From Halorhodospira abdelmalekii (GTDB taxonomy: Bacteria; Pseudomonadota; Gammaproteobacteria; Nitrococcales; Halorhodospiraceae): a stretch of DNA of 64,000 nucleotides. Numbering within the stretch: the stretch's first letter is position 1; every line of letters starts with the position of its first letter. The position numbers were made by a program, and so were the translations under genes. The stretch is from contig NZ_NRRN01000002.1 of assembly GCF_016583625.1 (NCBI RefSeq), positions 1 through 64,000 on the forward strand. The letters run 5' to 3'. Under the pieces are notes generated by a model. That model saw only the letters and a program-made list of their open reading frames with translations. It did not search any database and had not been told where the DNA came from. This document shows positions 18,289 to 29,012 of this stretch, piece after piece.

Positions 18289-18405
18289 TCCGGGTGAGAC
18301 CAGGACGGTCGGACGGCGGGCTTGCTGAGGCTTTGAGTTGATTGGCCGGTGGCATTGGCCAGTGGCCAGTCGGGGCGAGCCCGCCCAACCAGCAAAAAGG
18401 GGACC

Positions 18406-18427
18406 AAAAAGGGGTCTGTCCCCTTTT
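18406..18427. terminator. A-tract/T-tract hairpin (copy 1)
   Basis: AAAAAGGGG, loop TCTGT, CCCCTTTT: a symmetrical stem that can act as an intrinsic terminator in both directions. It lies between the second porin gene and the HIT gene, and the same hairpin recurs at 18892. Confidence 0.7.
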
Positions 18428-18518
18428 CGCTTTGGGAGAGAAGGGGGCTGGCCCCTTTCTGCCACCACCTTTTGGCCCCTTGAGCCTATATCAGCCCATA
18501 GGAGCGGAGCTACCCACG

Positions 18519-18866
18519 ATGTCGATCGAAGAGATCTTTGCCCAGATCGCCCGCGGTGAGGGCGATGCCGATGTGGTCTACGAGTCGGAGAATGTCGTCG
18601 CCTTTCGTGATATCAATCCGCAGGCGCCGGTTCATGTCCTCGTGATCCCGCGCCGGCAGATCCCGACGCTGCAAGATCTAACCCCAGAGGATGGCGACCT
18701 GCTCGGTGAAATGTTCACTGCCGCGCGCGAGGTCGCACGCCGCGAAGGGATTGCCGAGAGCGGCTATCGCACGATCTTTAACTGCGGTCCGGACGGCGGT
18801 CAGGAGGTCTACCACCTGCACCTCCACGTCGTCGGCGGTCGTCCGCTGAAGTGGCCCCCGGGGTGA
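18519..18866 (+). CDS. HIT-family purine nucleotide hydrolase (HinT-like)
   Basis: A 115-residue histidine-triad protein. The active site HLHLHVVGG (His-x-His-x-His) is near residue 100, preceded by FNCGPDGGQEVYH. The N-terminal half has AFRDINPQAPVHVLVIPRR, the standard HIT core. HinT hydrolyses adenosine phosphoramidates and aminoacyl-adenylates. ATG 18519 follows AGGAGCGGAGC; an upstream in-frame extension to 18342 is repetitive and unlikely. The gene is flanked on both sides by copies of the same hairpin. Confidence 0.92.
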   Translation: MSIEEIFAQIARGEGDADVVYESENVVAFRDINPQAPVHVLVIPRRQIPTLQDLTPEDGDLLGEMFTAAREVARREGIAESGYRTIFNCGPDGGQEVYHLHLHVVGGRPLKWPPG

Positions 18867-18891
18867 GCTTTGCAAAAAGCAAAAAGGACAC

Positions 18892-18914
18892 AAAAAGGGG
18901 TCTGTCCCCTTTTT
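18892..18914. terminator. A-tract/T-tract hairpin (copy 2)
   Basis: AAAAAGGGG, TCTGT, CCCCTTTTT: identical stem and loop to 18406-18427. It sits between the convergent HIT and HDOD genes and can terminate both. A second CCCCTTTTTG follows it. Confidence 0.8.
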
Positions 18915-18944
18915 GCCCGACCCCTTTTTGCTGCTCCTATCTTC

Positions 18945-20441
18945 TCAATCGCACTTCCTCGCCTTCACCTGCTCCTTAAGGCGCAGACTGCCGAGGGCGC
19001 ATAGCTGCCGGAACGACTTGAAGGTCGCCTCGTCGAGCTCGTTATCGACGCGGCGTCGGTCGGCGTAAAAGAGCCCCCACGGTTGGCTATCGACGTAGAG
19101 CGAGGCGATGAAGAAGGAGCGTTCCGCGGCGATGTTGTGCAGGGCCACCGGGGCGCGTCCGCGGATGCGCTCGTAGCGGCGCGGTGTCAGCCAGACCGCT
19201 GCCGGTTTGGCCATCAGCTCTTGAATCAGTGACGGGCGGGCGATATCGACCCGGAAGCGGTGAAACTGCGGATCGCCGGCGGCGCCGAGGGCAAAGCGGG
19301 CGCGCAGTGTCTCGCCGTCGGGGTGGAGTTCGGCGTAGAGCACCCGGCTGAGAGCGAGGCCGTCGTAAAGGCCGCTGAGGACCAGGTTGACGATGACATC
19401 GCACGCGCGCGGATTGGTGCTGCGCAGGCGCGACTGCTCGGCGGCGCGCTCGTAGTTGCGCTGCTCTAGCTCCTTGCGAATGCGGGTAAAGACCCGTGGT
19501 CGCGGGGCGAGGCAGACGCCGCCTTTGGCCTCGCCGTGCGATAGGTAAGGGTTGGCGGCCTCGTCGGTCGACTCCGTATCGGGGTCGGTGTTGAGCAGTG
19601 GGGCGAAGGTGACCGGTTTCCACGGCAGCAGTTCGGCGGCGTCGTGAGCGCCGCGCACGATCTCCTCGCGGGTGGCCGCCTCATCGAACTCCAGCAGCTC
19701 GCCGAGCGCCTCCAGCAGCGGTCCCATCTCCGGGTGCTCCCAGCCTTGACGGGCCAAGGCGGCAAGCCGGTAGGCCAGCCCCACCGCCCAGCTGCGCGGC
19801 GAGCCCATGTCGGTGGCAAAGGAGTCGCTCGATTCGGCAACGAGCCCCGGTAGCTTCCAGTTGCGCGCTAAGGCTTGATTGAGCTCGCCGAGCGAGAAGC
19901 CGAGGGTGACGTATTCGGCCTCGGCGGCGTAGGCCGGCTCCGGCGCCATCTCGTGGATCGTGCGCATGACCGCGCCGTGATCGTGGACCCACATCACCAG
20001 CTCGGCGGTGTGGCGCAGCATGGCGGCGGTAAAGACCTCGTTCGGCAACAGGTCAGCCAGCAGCCACGCCCAGCGCCGCGCCTGACAGGCGGCGTGGATG
20101 GCGCGCTCACAAGTGAAGAGGTAGCCGCGATAATTCGCCGCACTCAGCTGCGCCTGTGCATCGGGCATGGCGTTGCGGATCTTCTCCAGCCCCCCGCTGC
20201 CCCGCAGCAGGATGGCGTCCTCCATGCTGTGGATGCCGCCCTCGAAGTGACGCGGGGCGATGGCGTTCAGCGCACGGATGACGTTGAGGACCAGAGCTGG
20301 ATCACCATAGACCTGGGTTGCCAGATCTCGGGGGGCGAGATCGTAGTCGAGGGAGTGGTTGGGCATTCGCGGCAGCTGGGTTTCGCTCAGCAGGGAGACC
20401 CAATCACCAAGACGCCGTGTATGCTGCTGAGTCGGATACAT
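18945..20441 (-). CDS. HDOD-domain signalling protein
   Basis: The 498-residue protein has an N-terminal HDOD-like region (about 20-260): LPRMPNHSLDYDLAPRDLAT, then YGDPALVLNVIRALNAIAPR, and SMEDAILLRGSGGLEKIRN. HDOD domains resemble HD phosphohydrolases without the metal ligands and act in signalling. The C-terminal 200 residues (LVLSGLYDGLALSRVLYAEL, then LYVDSQPWGLFYADRR) look like a degenerate GAF sensor. No output enzyme domain is visible, so it probably acts by protein contact. It is transcribed away from motAB with a 255-bp gap between them. Confidence 0.7.
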   Translation of the reverse strand: MYPTQQHTRRLGDWVSLLSETQLPRMPNHSLDYDLAPRDLATQVYGDPALVLNVIRALNAIAPRHFEGGIHSMEDAILLRGSGGLEKIRNAMPDAQAQLSAANYRGYLFTCERAIHAACQARRWAWLLADLLPNEVFTAAMLRHTAELVMWVHDHGAVMRTIHEMAPEPAYAAEAEYVTLGFSLGELNQALARNWKLPGLVAESSDSFATDMGSPRSWAVGLAYRLAALARQGWEHPEMGPLLEALGELLEFDEAATREEIVRGAHDAAELLPWKPVTFAPLLNTDPDTESTDEAANPYLSHGEAKGGVCLAPRPRVFTRIRKELEQRNYERAAEQSRLRSTNPRACDVIVNLVLSGLYDGLALSRVLYAELHPDGETLRARFALGAAGDPQFHRFRVDIARPSLIQELMAKPAAVWLTPRRYERIRGRAPVALHNIAAERSFFIASLYVDSQPWGLFYADRRRVDNELDEATFKSFRQLCALGSLRLKEQVKARKCD

Positions 20442-20696
20442 CCTGCTATTGTAGGCACCTTAGAGAATAATCGGAACCACTCTTTGGGTGGTTTCGGTTA
20501 CCGGCCTGCGCGACCTGCGTGAAAAGCCCGCCGCCTGCGGCAGGGAAGGCGGCTGGGGAGAGCGCATCGCCCGGCAAGGCGATTAAGGTTAGAATGTCAG
20601 GCGTTAAGACAACGGTGGGGACGGCACACCGGGTGAGGGGGGTGCAGCCGGTTCCTGGCCACGGGATACACAGGCTAGAAGGTAAACGGGTCGATC

Positions 20697-21569
20697 ATGC
20701 TGGTCATTATTGGCGCCGCCATCGCGTTTTTCTCAGTGATCGTAGGCTACGCCGCGCACGGGGGGCCGCTGGCGATTCTCTGGCAGCCCTACGAGTTCCT
20801 GATCATCTTCGGGGCTGCACTCGGGGCCTTCCTGATCGCTAACCCGATGAAGATCATCAAGCAGGTGATCTCTACGGCGCCCAAGGTCTCGGGTGGCGCA
20901 CCGTACTCGCGCGAGCACTATATGGATCTGCTTGCGCTGCTCTACGAGATCTTCCAACGCGCTCAGAAGGACGGGTTGCTGTCGATCGAGGACGATGTCG
21001 ACAATCCGCGTGAGAGCGAGCTCTTTCAATCCTACCCGCGAATCCTAAACGATCACGTCGCGCTCGATTTCCTCTGCGACTATCTGCGTCTGATGGTCGG
21101 CGGCAACATGAACCCCTTCGAGATGGAAAACCTTATGGATGTCGAGATCGAGACGCACCATAAGGAGGCGGAGCGTCCGGCCGCGGCGGTCAACAAGGTC
21201 GCCGACGCCATGCCCGGCTTCGGTATCGTCGCCGCGCTGCTCGGCGTCGTCATCGCCCTCGGATCGCTCGACGCCGACGTCATGACCATCGGCGGGCTGG
21301 TCGCTGCGGCGCTGATCGGTACCTTTACCGGTATCTTTGCTGGCTACGCCTTTATCGGTCCGATTGGCCAGGCGATGGAGCACAGGGCCAATGAGCAGAG
21401 CAAGTTCCTCGAGACGATCAAGGTCACGCTGTTGGCCGTGCTCAACGGCTATAAGCCGGTGGTGGCCGTCGAGTTCGGGCGTAAGGCAATGTTCGAGGCC
21501 GAGCGGCCGACCTTCTTCGAGCTCGAAGAGCACGTGAAGATGATGGCCGCGAAGAAACAAGACGCTTAG
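20697..21569 (+). CDS. motA: Flagellar motor stator protein MotA
   Basis: The 290-residue protein has four membrane segments (about residues 1-17, 28-48, 173-194, 202-223). Both conserved stator prolines are seen in DAMPGFGIVAALLGV and GYAFIGPIG. The cytoplasmic loop carries the charged region that contacts FliG. MotA with MotB forms the proton- or sodium-driven torque unit. The ATG at 20697 follows AAGGTAAACGGGTCG, a weak site. The gap to motB is 20 bp. No other flagellar genes are in the window, so motAB here is an isolated pair. Confidence 0.93.
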   Translation: MLVIIGAAIAFFSVIVGYAAHGGPLAILWQPYEFLIIFGAALGAFLIANPMKIIKQVISTAPKVSGGAPYSREHYMDLLALLYEIFQRAQKDGLLSIEDDVDNPRESELFQSYPRILNDHVALDFLCDYLRLMVGGNMNPFEMENLMDVEIETHHKEAERPAAAVNKVADAMPGFGIVAALLGVVIALGSLDADVMTIGGLVAAALIGTFTGIFAGYAFIGPIGQAMEHRANEQSKFLETIKVTLLAVLNGYKPVVAVEFGRKAMFEAERPTFFELEEHVKMMAAKKQDA

Positions 21570-21589
21570 GGCGGGCCAGCAGGTAGGTT

Positions 21590-22627
21590 ATGGCCGAAGA
21601 GAACAAGACCCGCCCGATTATCATCAAGCGGGTGAAGAAGGGAGACCACGGCCACCACGGCGGGTCGTGGAAGATCGCCTTTGCCGATTTCATGACGGCG
21701 ATGTTCGCGATCTTCCTGGTGTTGTGGCTGATTTTGGCCCTGGAAGACCATCAGCGGGTCGGTATCGGGCAGTACTTCCGTGATCCAACGGCGGTGCATG
21801 AGCCGGTGAGCCCCGATGTCGTCGACCTGGCCGGCGAGCGTCGGGCGCCGATCAACCTGGAAGGGATGCCGATCGGTCGAGATTGGGTCGAGACCGAAGA
21901 GATGCGTGAGCTCGCCGAAGACTTCTACGACACGCTGCAAGGGATCCCGGAGCTTGAGCCGTATCAAGATCAGATCCTCATGGAGATGACTGACGACGGT
22001 CTACGCATCCAGTTGATCGATCATGAGGATCGCCCGATGTTCGAGCGCGGGCGGGCGGAACCGATGAGCTATACCGTCTCGATCCTGGAAGCGCTCGTTC
22101 AGGCCTTCGCCGATATCCCCAATCCGTTGTCGATCTCCGGGCATACCGATGCGGTCCCCTTCGCCCGGGCCGACTACGACAACTGGTTTCTCTCGGCCGA
22201 TCGCGCTAACCACACGCGCCTGGTGCTGCGCAACGCCGGGCTGCCGAGCGAGCGCATCGCACAGGTGATCGGCTACGCCGATACGATTCCCTTCGATCGA
22301 GACGATCCGCGTGCGGCGATCAACCGCCGGGTGACCTTGGTGCTGCTCAGCCCCGAGGCGGTTTCGCGGATTGCCGAGCGGGAGCGGTCACACGGCTACG
22401 ATGCACACGGTGATCTCAGTCGGTTGGGCTTTGGTAGAGACGGCCCGCGCGAGCTGCTTACTCCTGAGGAGCGGCGCCTGCGTGCGGTCACTGAAGAGCC
22501 GCTGCGACCGGAGCCCGCTCCGGAACCTGAGCCCGAGGCGGAGCCAGAGCCCGAGGCCGAACCAGAGCGGGGGGTGGATTTGCTGACGCCTGAGGAGCGT
22601 CGGCGCCCTGAGCCGGAGACGTGGTAA
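21590..22627 (+). CDS. motB: Flagellar motor stator protein MotB, with an acidic Pro-Glu tail
   Basis: The 345-residue protein has an N-terminal basic tail and one membrane helix (about residues 30-50) preceded by KIAFADFMTAM, whose Asp is the conserved ion-binding residue. The OmpA/MotB peptidoglycan-binding domain covers about residues 120-265 (LSISGHTDAVPFARADYDNW, SADRANHTRLVLRNAG). The last 65 residues are unusual: LLTPEERR occurs twice, separated by a PEPEPEAEPE tract, probably by internal duplication. It is co-transcribed with motA. Confidence 0.93.
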   Translation: MAEENKTRPIIIKRVKKGDHGHHGGSWKIAFADFMTAMFAIFLVLWLILALEDHQRVGIGQYFRDPTAVHEPVSPDVVDLAGERRAPINLEGMPIGRDWVETEEMRELAEDFYDTLQGIPELEPYQDQILMEMTDDGLRIQLIDHEDRPMFERGRAEPMSYTVSILEALVQAFADIPNPLSISGHTDAVPFARADYDNWFLSADRANHTRLVLRNAGLPSERIAQVIGYADTIPFDRDDPRAAINRRVTLVLLSPEAVSRIAERERSHGYDAHGDLSRLGFGRDGPRELLTPEERRLRAVTEEPLRPEPAPEPEPEAEPEPEAEPERGVDLLTPEERRRPEPETW

Positions 22628-22735
22628 CGCACGGCACGCGCGGCAGCGCGGCAAAGGTTGTAGAGCGCTTGCGCTTAGTCGCGTAGAGCAGAAGAGAGTA
22701 GCTGCAGGGCAATAGAGAGGGTAGGGAGTAGTCTC

Positions 22736-23287
22736 ATGGGGATGTCGAAGTGGAATCTGGTCTGGATCGATCTGGAGATGACAGGACTGGATCCGCAGCG
22801 CGATCGCATCATCGAGATGGCAGCGATTGTCACCGATAGCAATCTGGACGTCTTAGCCGAGTCGCCGGTGTTGGCGATCCATCAGCCCGAGAGCGTCTTA
22901 GAGGCCATGGACGAGTGGAACACCAACCAGCACCATAAGTCGGGGTTGGTCGAGCGGGTGCGGGCGAGCACCGTGACTGAGGCGCAGGCCGAAGAGACGA
23001 TGCTGCGCTTTTTGGAGCAGTACGTGCCGCCGCAGACCTCACCGATGTGTGGCAACAGCATCTGCCAGGATCGCCGCTTCATGGCGCGCTGGATGCCGCA
23101 GCTGGAAGCCTTTTTCCACTACCGCCACGTCGATGTCAGCACCCTGAAGGAGTTGGCACGGCGCTGGGCGCCGGCCGTCGCCGACCAGGTCGGAAAGAGC
23201 AGCACCCACTTGGCGCTCGATGATGTGCGCGACTCTATCGAGGAGCTGCGCCACTACCGGCGCGAGTTTATTCGCCTGCCGGCGTAG
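22736..23287 (+). CDS. orn: Oligoribonuclease
   Basis: Orn degrades 2-5-nt RNA, including pGpG from c-di-GMP turnover. The 183-residue DEDDh exonuclease has [11 protein letters not shown] (first two acids), [18 protein letters not shown] and [16 protein letters not shown] 22736 follows GGGAG at good spacing. The last 20 bp overlap the 3' end of the convergent rhodanese gene. The protein connects functionally with the diguanylate cyclase at 28933. Confidence 0.95.
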   Translation: MGMSKWNLVWIDLEMTGLDPQRDRIIEMAAIVTDSNLDVLAESPVLAIHQPESVLEAMDEWNTNQHHKSGLVERVRASTVTEAQAEETMLRFLEQYVPPQTSPMCGNSICQDRRFMARWMPQLEAFFHYRHVDVSTLKELARRWAPAVADQVGKSSTHLALDDVRDSIEELRHYRREFIRLPA

Positions 23288-24104
23288 TGACCGCCGGCGT
23301 ATCGCCGCAGTTGCCCCACTCCGACCACGACCCGGCGTAGGCGCTGACGTGCCGATAGCCGAGCGTGCGCAGTGCGACGTAGGCGTACGAGGAGCGGTGG
23401 TGACTCTGGCAGTAGACGATCACTCGGTGCTCGGGGCCGATGTCGCGCGCCCTGAGCATCTCTTCGATCTCGGCGTGCGGGCGCAGCGCTGGGGCGTGCT
23501 CCGGATCTTTCAGCTGACTCCAGTCGAGGTGGCGAGCGCCGGGGATGTGTCCGCCGCGCTCGGCTAGCGCCACCTCGCCGCTGTACTCCTCGGTGCTGCG
23601 CACATCGAGCAGTCGTACCCCCTCATCGTCGAAGTGCCCACGCAACCAGTCGAGCTCGGTCAAGGCCTCGGGGCGTTGCGCCTGTGCCGGCAGCGGTGTA
23701 GCTGCGGGGGTGGGTGCGGTAGGCGTTGCGGTACTGCGCTCGGTCGGCAGCTCGGCCCCTAGCCACGCCTGCAGACCGCCGTCGACAACGTGTACGCGCG
23801 GGTGGCCGAGCCAATCGAGCGTCCATGCTAGGCGGCTGGCTTTGCCGCAGCCATCGCTGTCATAGGCCACGACCGTCGTCCCTTCGTCGTCACCGATTCC
23901 GATCGCTGCAAGCGTTGCCACGAGCTCAGCAGGGTCGGGGGCGAGTCCAGCAACCGGCGGCTGTGGGCGGATCAACGCCTCGTAGGGGAGTTGGACGGCG
24001 CCCGGCAGGCGAGTGCGCTGAAAACGACTGCGATCGCCGACATCGACAATCAGCCACTGCGGATCGTCGAGCCGGGTGGCGACCTCATGCGGTTGAATGA
24101 ACAT
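23268..24104 (-). CDS. Two-domain rhodanese sulfurtransferase
   Basis: A 278-residue protein with an inactive N-terminal rhodanese domain ([12 protein letters not shown] to [17 protein letters not shown]) and an active C-terminal one. The catalytic loop is YCQSHHRSS (Cys near residue 235) and the domain opens [14 protein letters not shown]. The loop differs from the CRxGxR loops of thiosulfate rhodaneses and matches SseA-like or molybdopterin-related variants less well, so the acceptor is unknown. It runs convergent to orn and overlaps it by 20 bp. An alanine/proline/threonine linker joins the domains. Confidence 0.85.
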   Translation of the reverse strand: MFIQPHEVATRLDDPQWLIVDVGDRSRFQRTRLPGAVQLPYEALIRPQPPVAGLAPDPAELVATLAAIGIGDDEGTTVVAYDSDGCGKASRLAWTLDWLGHPRVHVVDGGLQAWLGAELPTERSTATPTAPTPAATPLPAQAQRPEALTELDWLRGHFDDEGVRLLDVRSTEEYSGEVALAERGGHIPGARHLDWSQLKDPEHAPALRPHAEIEEMLRARDIGPEHRVIVYCQSHHRSSYAYVALRTLGYRHVSAYAGSWSEWGNCGDTPAVTTPAGE

Positions 24105-24146
24105 ACAGGTGTGATCTCAGTTCTTGGCTTGTTCAAACTCTGGCCA

Positions 24147-24190
24147 TCCCTGGCCATTTCTGGGCCATTTCTGGGCCATTTCTGGTCCAC
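24147..24190. repeat. Degenerate tandem repeat (CTGGGCCATTT)
   Basis: Three to four 11-bp units of CTGGGCCATTT lie between the rhodanese and ppsA genes. They are followed by a second pair of longer units (GGCCCACCCCTAGGCC at about 24210, GGTCCACCCCTAGGCCC at about 24184). The repeat covers most of the 125-bp gap. Confidence 0.7.
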
Positions 24191-24229
24191 CCCTAGGCCC
24201 GCTATTCCTGGGCCATTCCCGGCCCACCC

Positions 24230-26605
<2,376 letters not shown>

Positions 26606-26900
26606 GGCTGTACTCCCCTGAAGCTTCGCTGTGTGCTTACGTTGGATCGTCCGTTAGATTCTCTGGCGCGACCATTTATCCGCTGTTCGGCGCTGTTTAC
26701 TCGCTGCGTGCCAGCGCCGGCGCTTTGGTCTACCATGTCTGCTCGCCTGGTCGGCTCACCAGCATCGCCGCGCACCGGGGGTGCTGCTGCCGTTGCAGTG
26801 GGCGACGCCGCGCTAGGCGGCTATCGCGAGCCGTGCCCGCTGAGCCACAATCGCCAGATCGTTACCGATGACTTGTACTTGCACCAATGACTCGCTACCG

Positions 26901-27734
26901 ATGACAGACATGCGCAGAGTCTTTTTCGTCTCCGATCGCACCGGAATCACCGCCGAGGCGCTTGGCTGTTCGCTGCTGACCCAGTTCGCCGTAGCTACCG
27001 AGCAGGCGACGCTTCCCTTTGTCGATACGCCGGAGCGCGCACGGAGCGCGCTGCAACGGATCGAGACGGTCTCGATGGCCGATCGCCACCGTCCCATCGT
27101 CTTCTCAACCATTATCGACCAGGAGGTCCTTGCCGTCCTGCGCGAAAGCGAGAAGATTGTCCTGTTCGACTTCTTCGATACCTTCATCCAGCCGCTTGAG
27201 CGCGAGTTGAAGATCCCCTCGCAGCACATCATCGGCCGGTCGCACGGCATCGCCGATGATACCATGTACGACGTGCGGATCGAGGCGATGAATTTCGCGT
27301 TGCACCACGACGACGGCGCCACTCTACGCCATTACGGGCGTGCTGACATCATCTTGGTCGGTGTCTCGCGCAGCGGCAAGACGCCGGCAGCGCTCTACTT
27401 GGCGCTGCAGTACGGGATCTATGCGGCCAACTACCCGCTGACCGCCGATGATTTCAGCTCCGTGCGCGCCCGTTCGGGGCTGCCGGAAGGGCTGCGCCAG
27501 CAGCAAGATCGACTCTTCGGGCTGACCATCGATCCCGACCGTTTGCACCAGATTCGTCAAGAGCGCCGCCCTAACAGCCGGTACGCTGAGTTGCGGCAGT
27601 GCGAGTTGGAAGTCGCCCGTGCCGAGGCGATGTTCCGCCGCGAACGGATCCCCTATATGGATATCACGACGATGTCGATCGAGGAGATCGCCTCGACGCT
27701 GATCCATCAGCGCGGCTTGCCGCGTCGAGTCTAA
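26901..27734 (+). CDS. ppsR: PEP synthase regulatory kinase/pyrophosphorylase
   Basis: PpsR (DUF299) is a bifunctional ADP-dependent kinase and Pi-dependent pyrophosphorylase that inactivates and reactivates PpsA on a Thr next to the catalytic His. The 277-residue protein begins MTDMRRVFFVSDRTGITAEA and has the P-loop GVSRSGKTPAALYLALQYG near residue 154. The ATG at 26901 was chosen over 26868 because it gives the family N-terminus. The intergenic region to ppsA, 26606-26900, has no other recognisable gene. Confidence 0.95.
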   Translation: MTDMRRVFFVSDRTGITAEALGCSLLTQFAVATEQATLPFVDTPERARSALQRIETVSMADRHRPIVFSTIIDQEVLAVLRESEKIVLFDFFDTFIQPLERELKIPSQHIIGRSHGIADDTMYDVRIEAMNFALHHDDGATLRHYGRADIILVGVSRSGKTPAALYLALQYGIYAANYPLTADDFSSVRARSGLPEGLRQQQDRLFGLTIDPDRLHQIRQERRPNSRYAELRQCELEVARAEAMFRRERIPYMDITTMSIEEIASTLIHQRGLPRRV

Positions 27735-27834
27735 CGCACTTAAGCGGCCGCACGTCGGTGGGGGTCCAAAAAAGACCCTAAACTCGATGGTGTCGGTGGC
27801 TCGCAGGCGGGGCAGTCGTGTTATGCTCCCGCGC

Positions 27835-28449
27835 ATGATCGACACCGCCGTGACAACCGGTGCGCTAGAGGTTCCGCCGCGCAGCTTTGCGGCGCTTATG
27901 GAGCTCTACGAAACCAACTACATCTACATGCGCCGACTCGCCCCCGGGTTGGCGAGTGGGGCGGTGGCGCCGGTTTCGTTTTCCCGCGACGGTGTGCAGC
28001 TGGGCTTGGAGATCCTTGATCAGGGTCGCTACACCACGACGGTATCGCTAACGCACCGTTTTGTCGTGGTCAGTGTACCCAGTGCCGCTGAGGGCGGAGA
28101 TGGCGCGGCGAACCGTAACCGTGGCCGTCTCAGTCGTACTGCCAGCCAGCGTGTTGCCGAGGTCGGAACAGGCACGGGCGGCGGCGCTGGAGATCCGGGT
28201 GCCGAGGGGGAGCGGGTGCCCGATTTGGCTGTGCGGGTTTACCACGACGCCCGGTTGGCCGAGGTTTTGGAAGTGGGGCAGGGAGGGGCGCGCCGAGCGA
28301 GTGACGATTTGGTTACGCGCTGGGCGGAAAATCGTTTTTTAAACAGGTGGTTGAGGTTTAGCCTCGGGGAGGGGCACGCCTTTCCGGAGGCGGTCCGAGT
28401 TTGCACTCGATCAATATTGGGGGTTGACGCAGAGGGGCGGCCAGACTAA
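27835..28449 (+). CDS. DUF1249 (YqiB-like) protein with an internal insertion
   Basis: The 204-residue protein has the two DUF1249 halves: FAALMELYETNYIYMRRLAP with LGLEILDQGRYTTTVSLTH, and PDLAVRVYHDARLAEVLEV with NRFLNRWLRFSLGEGHAFP. Between them, about 50 residues rich in Gly, Arg and Ala look like a recent low-complexity expansion. E. coli YqiB is about 140 residues. Function is unknown; in enterics it neighbours cpdA. ATG 27835 was chosen for homology; the longer in-frame start at 27787 gives a basic non-family extension. Confidence 0.75.
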   Translation: MIDTAVTTGALEVPPRSFAALMELYETNYIYMRRLAPGLASGAVAPVSFSRDGVQLGLEILDQGRYTTTVSLTHRFVVVSVPSAAEGGDGAANRNRGRLSRTASQRVAEVGTGTGGGAGDPGAEGERVPDLAVRVYHDARLAEVLEVGQGGARRASDDLVTRWAENRFLNRWLRFSLGEGHAFPEAVRVCTRSILGVDAEGRPD

Positions 28450-28484
28450 AAATCATGTAGGCAAATCCCTTAAATAACCAAGGG
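28424..28484 (+). promoter_or_regulatory. Candidate promoter and operator for the Rrf2-type gene
   Basis: TTGACG (28424-28429), a 17-bp spacer and TAAAAA (28447-28452) form a good sigma-70 promoter. Downstream, CCCTTAAATAACCAAGGG (28467-28484) is an interrupted inverted repeat located where a self-binding repressor would act. Confidence 0.5.
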
Positions 28485-28499
28485 CAAGGGGGCGGTCTG

Positions 28500-29012
28500 A
28501 TGCGTTTATCAACCAGAGGGCGTTACGCCGTTGCAGCCATGCTTGAGCTTACCGTTCACGCTGGGCAGCGGCCGGTGACATTGGCCGAGATTTCCAAGAG
28601 CCAGGGGATTTCGTTGTCCTACCTAGAGCAGCTGTTTGCCGCGTTGCGCCGCGAGGGGTTGGTGTATGGCGTGCGTGGCCCCGGTGGCGGGTACCGTCTA
28701 GCGAAGGCGGCTGAACAGATCACGGCGGCGCAGATCATCATGGCCGTCGACGGCTACGTCGGCACACCGCCCGAGATCGAGGGTGACGGCGAAGAGGACC
28801 CGGGGGTGGGTCTATGGGCGGATCTGAGTCGCCAGGTTTACGAACTGCTCGATCGCATGACGCTGCAGGAGATGGCTGCTGGGGTGCAAGGTGGGGACGC
28901 GGTGTATCATGGCTCGTTGACCGAGAGCGTGCATGAAGCCAGAGATCGAACAGCAGCTGGTGCAGATGAAGAGTCTCCCCTCCGTTCCTGGGGTCGCGCT
29001 GCGCATCGTTGA
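28500..29012 (+). CDS. Rrf2-family transcription regulator lacking all cysteines
   Basis: The 170-residue protein matches IscR/Rrf2 regulators in the winged-helix region: MRLSTRGRYAVAAMLELTVH, ISLSYLEQLFAALRREGLV, VRGPGGGYRLAKAAEQITAA. The three Cys that hold the Fe-S cluster in IscR (around residues 92-104) are absent. The same place reads PEIEGDGEEDPGVGLWADL, and there is no Cys anywhere in the chain. It therefore cannot be a classical Fe-S sensor. The C-terminal tail (about residues 140-170) extends beyond the family. The last 80 bp overlap the next gene in another frame. It is not followed by isc genes. Confidence 0.85.
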   Translation: MRLSTRGRYAVAAMLELTVHAGQRPVTLAEISKSQGISLSYLEQLFAALRREGLVYGVRGPGGGYRLAKAAEQITAAQIIMAVDGYVGTPPEIEGDGEEDPGVGLWADLSRQVYELLDRMTLQEMAAGVQGGDAVYHGSLTESVHEARDRTAAGADEESPLRSWGRAAHR

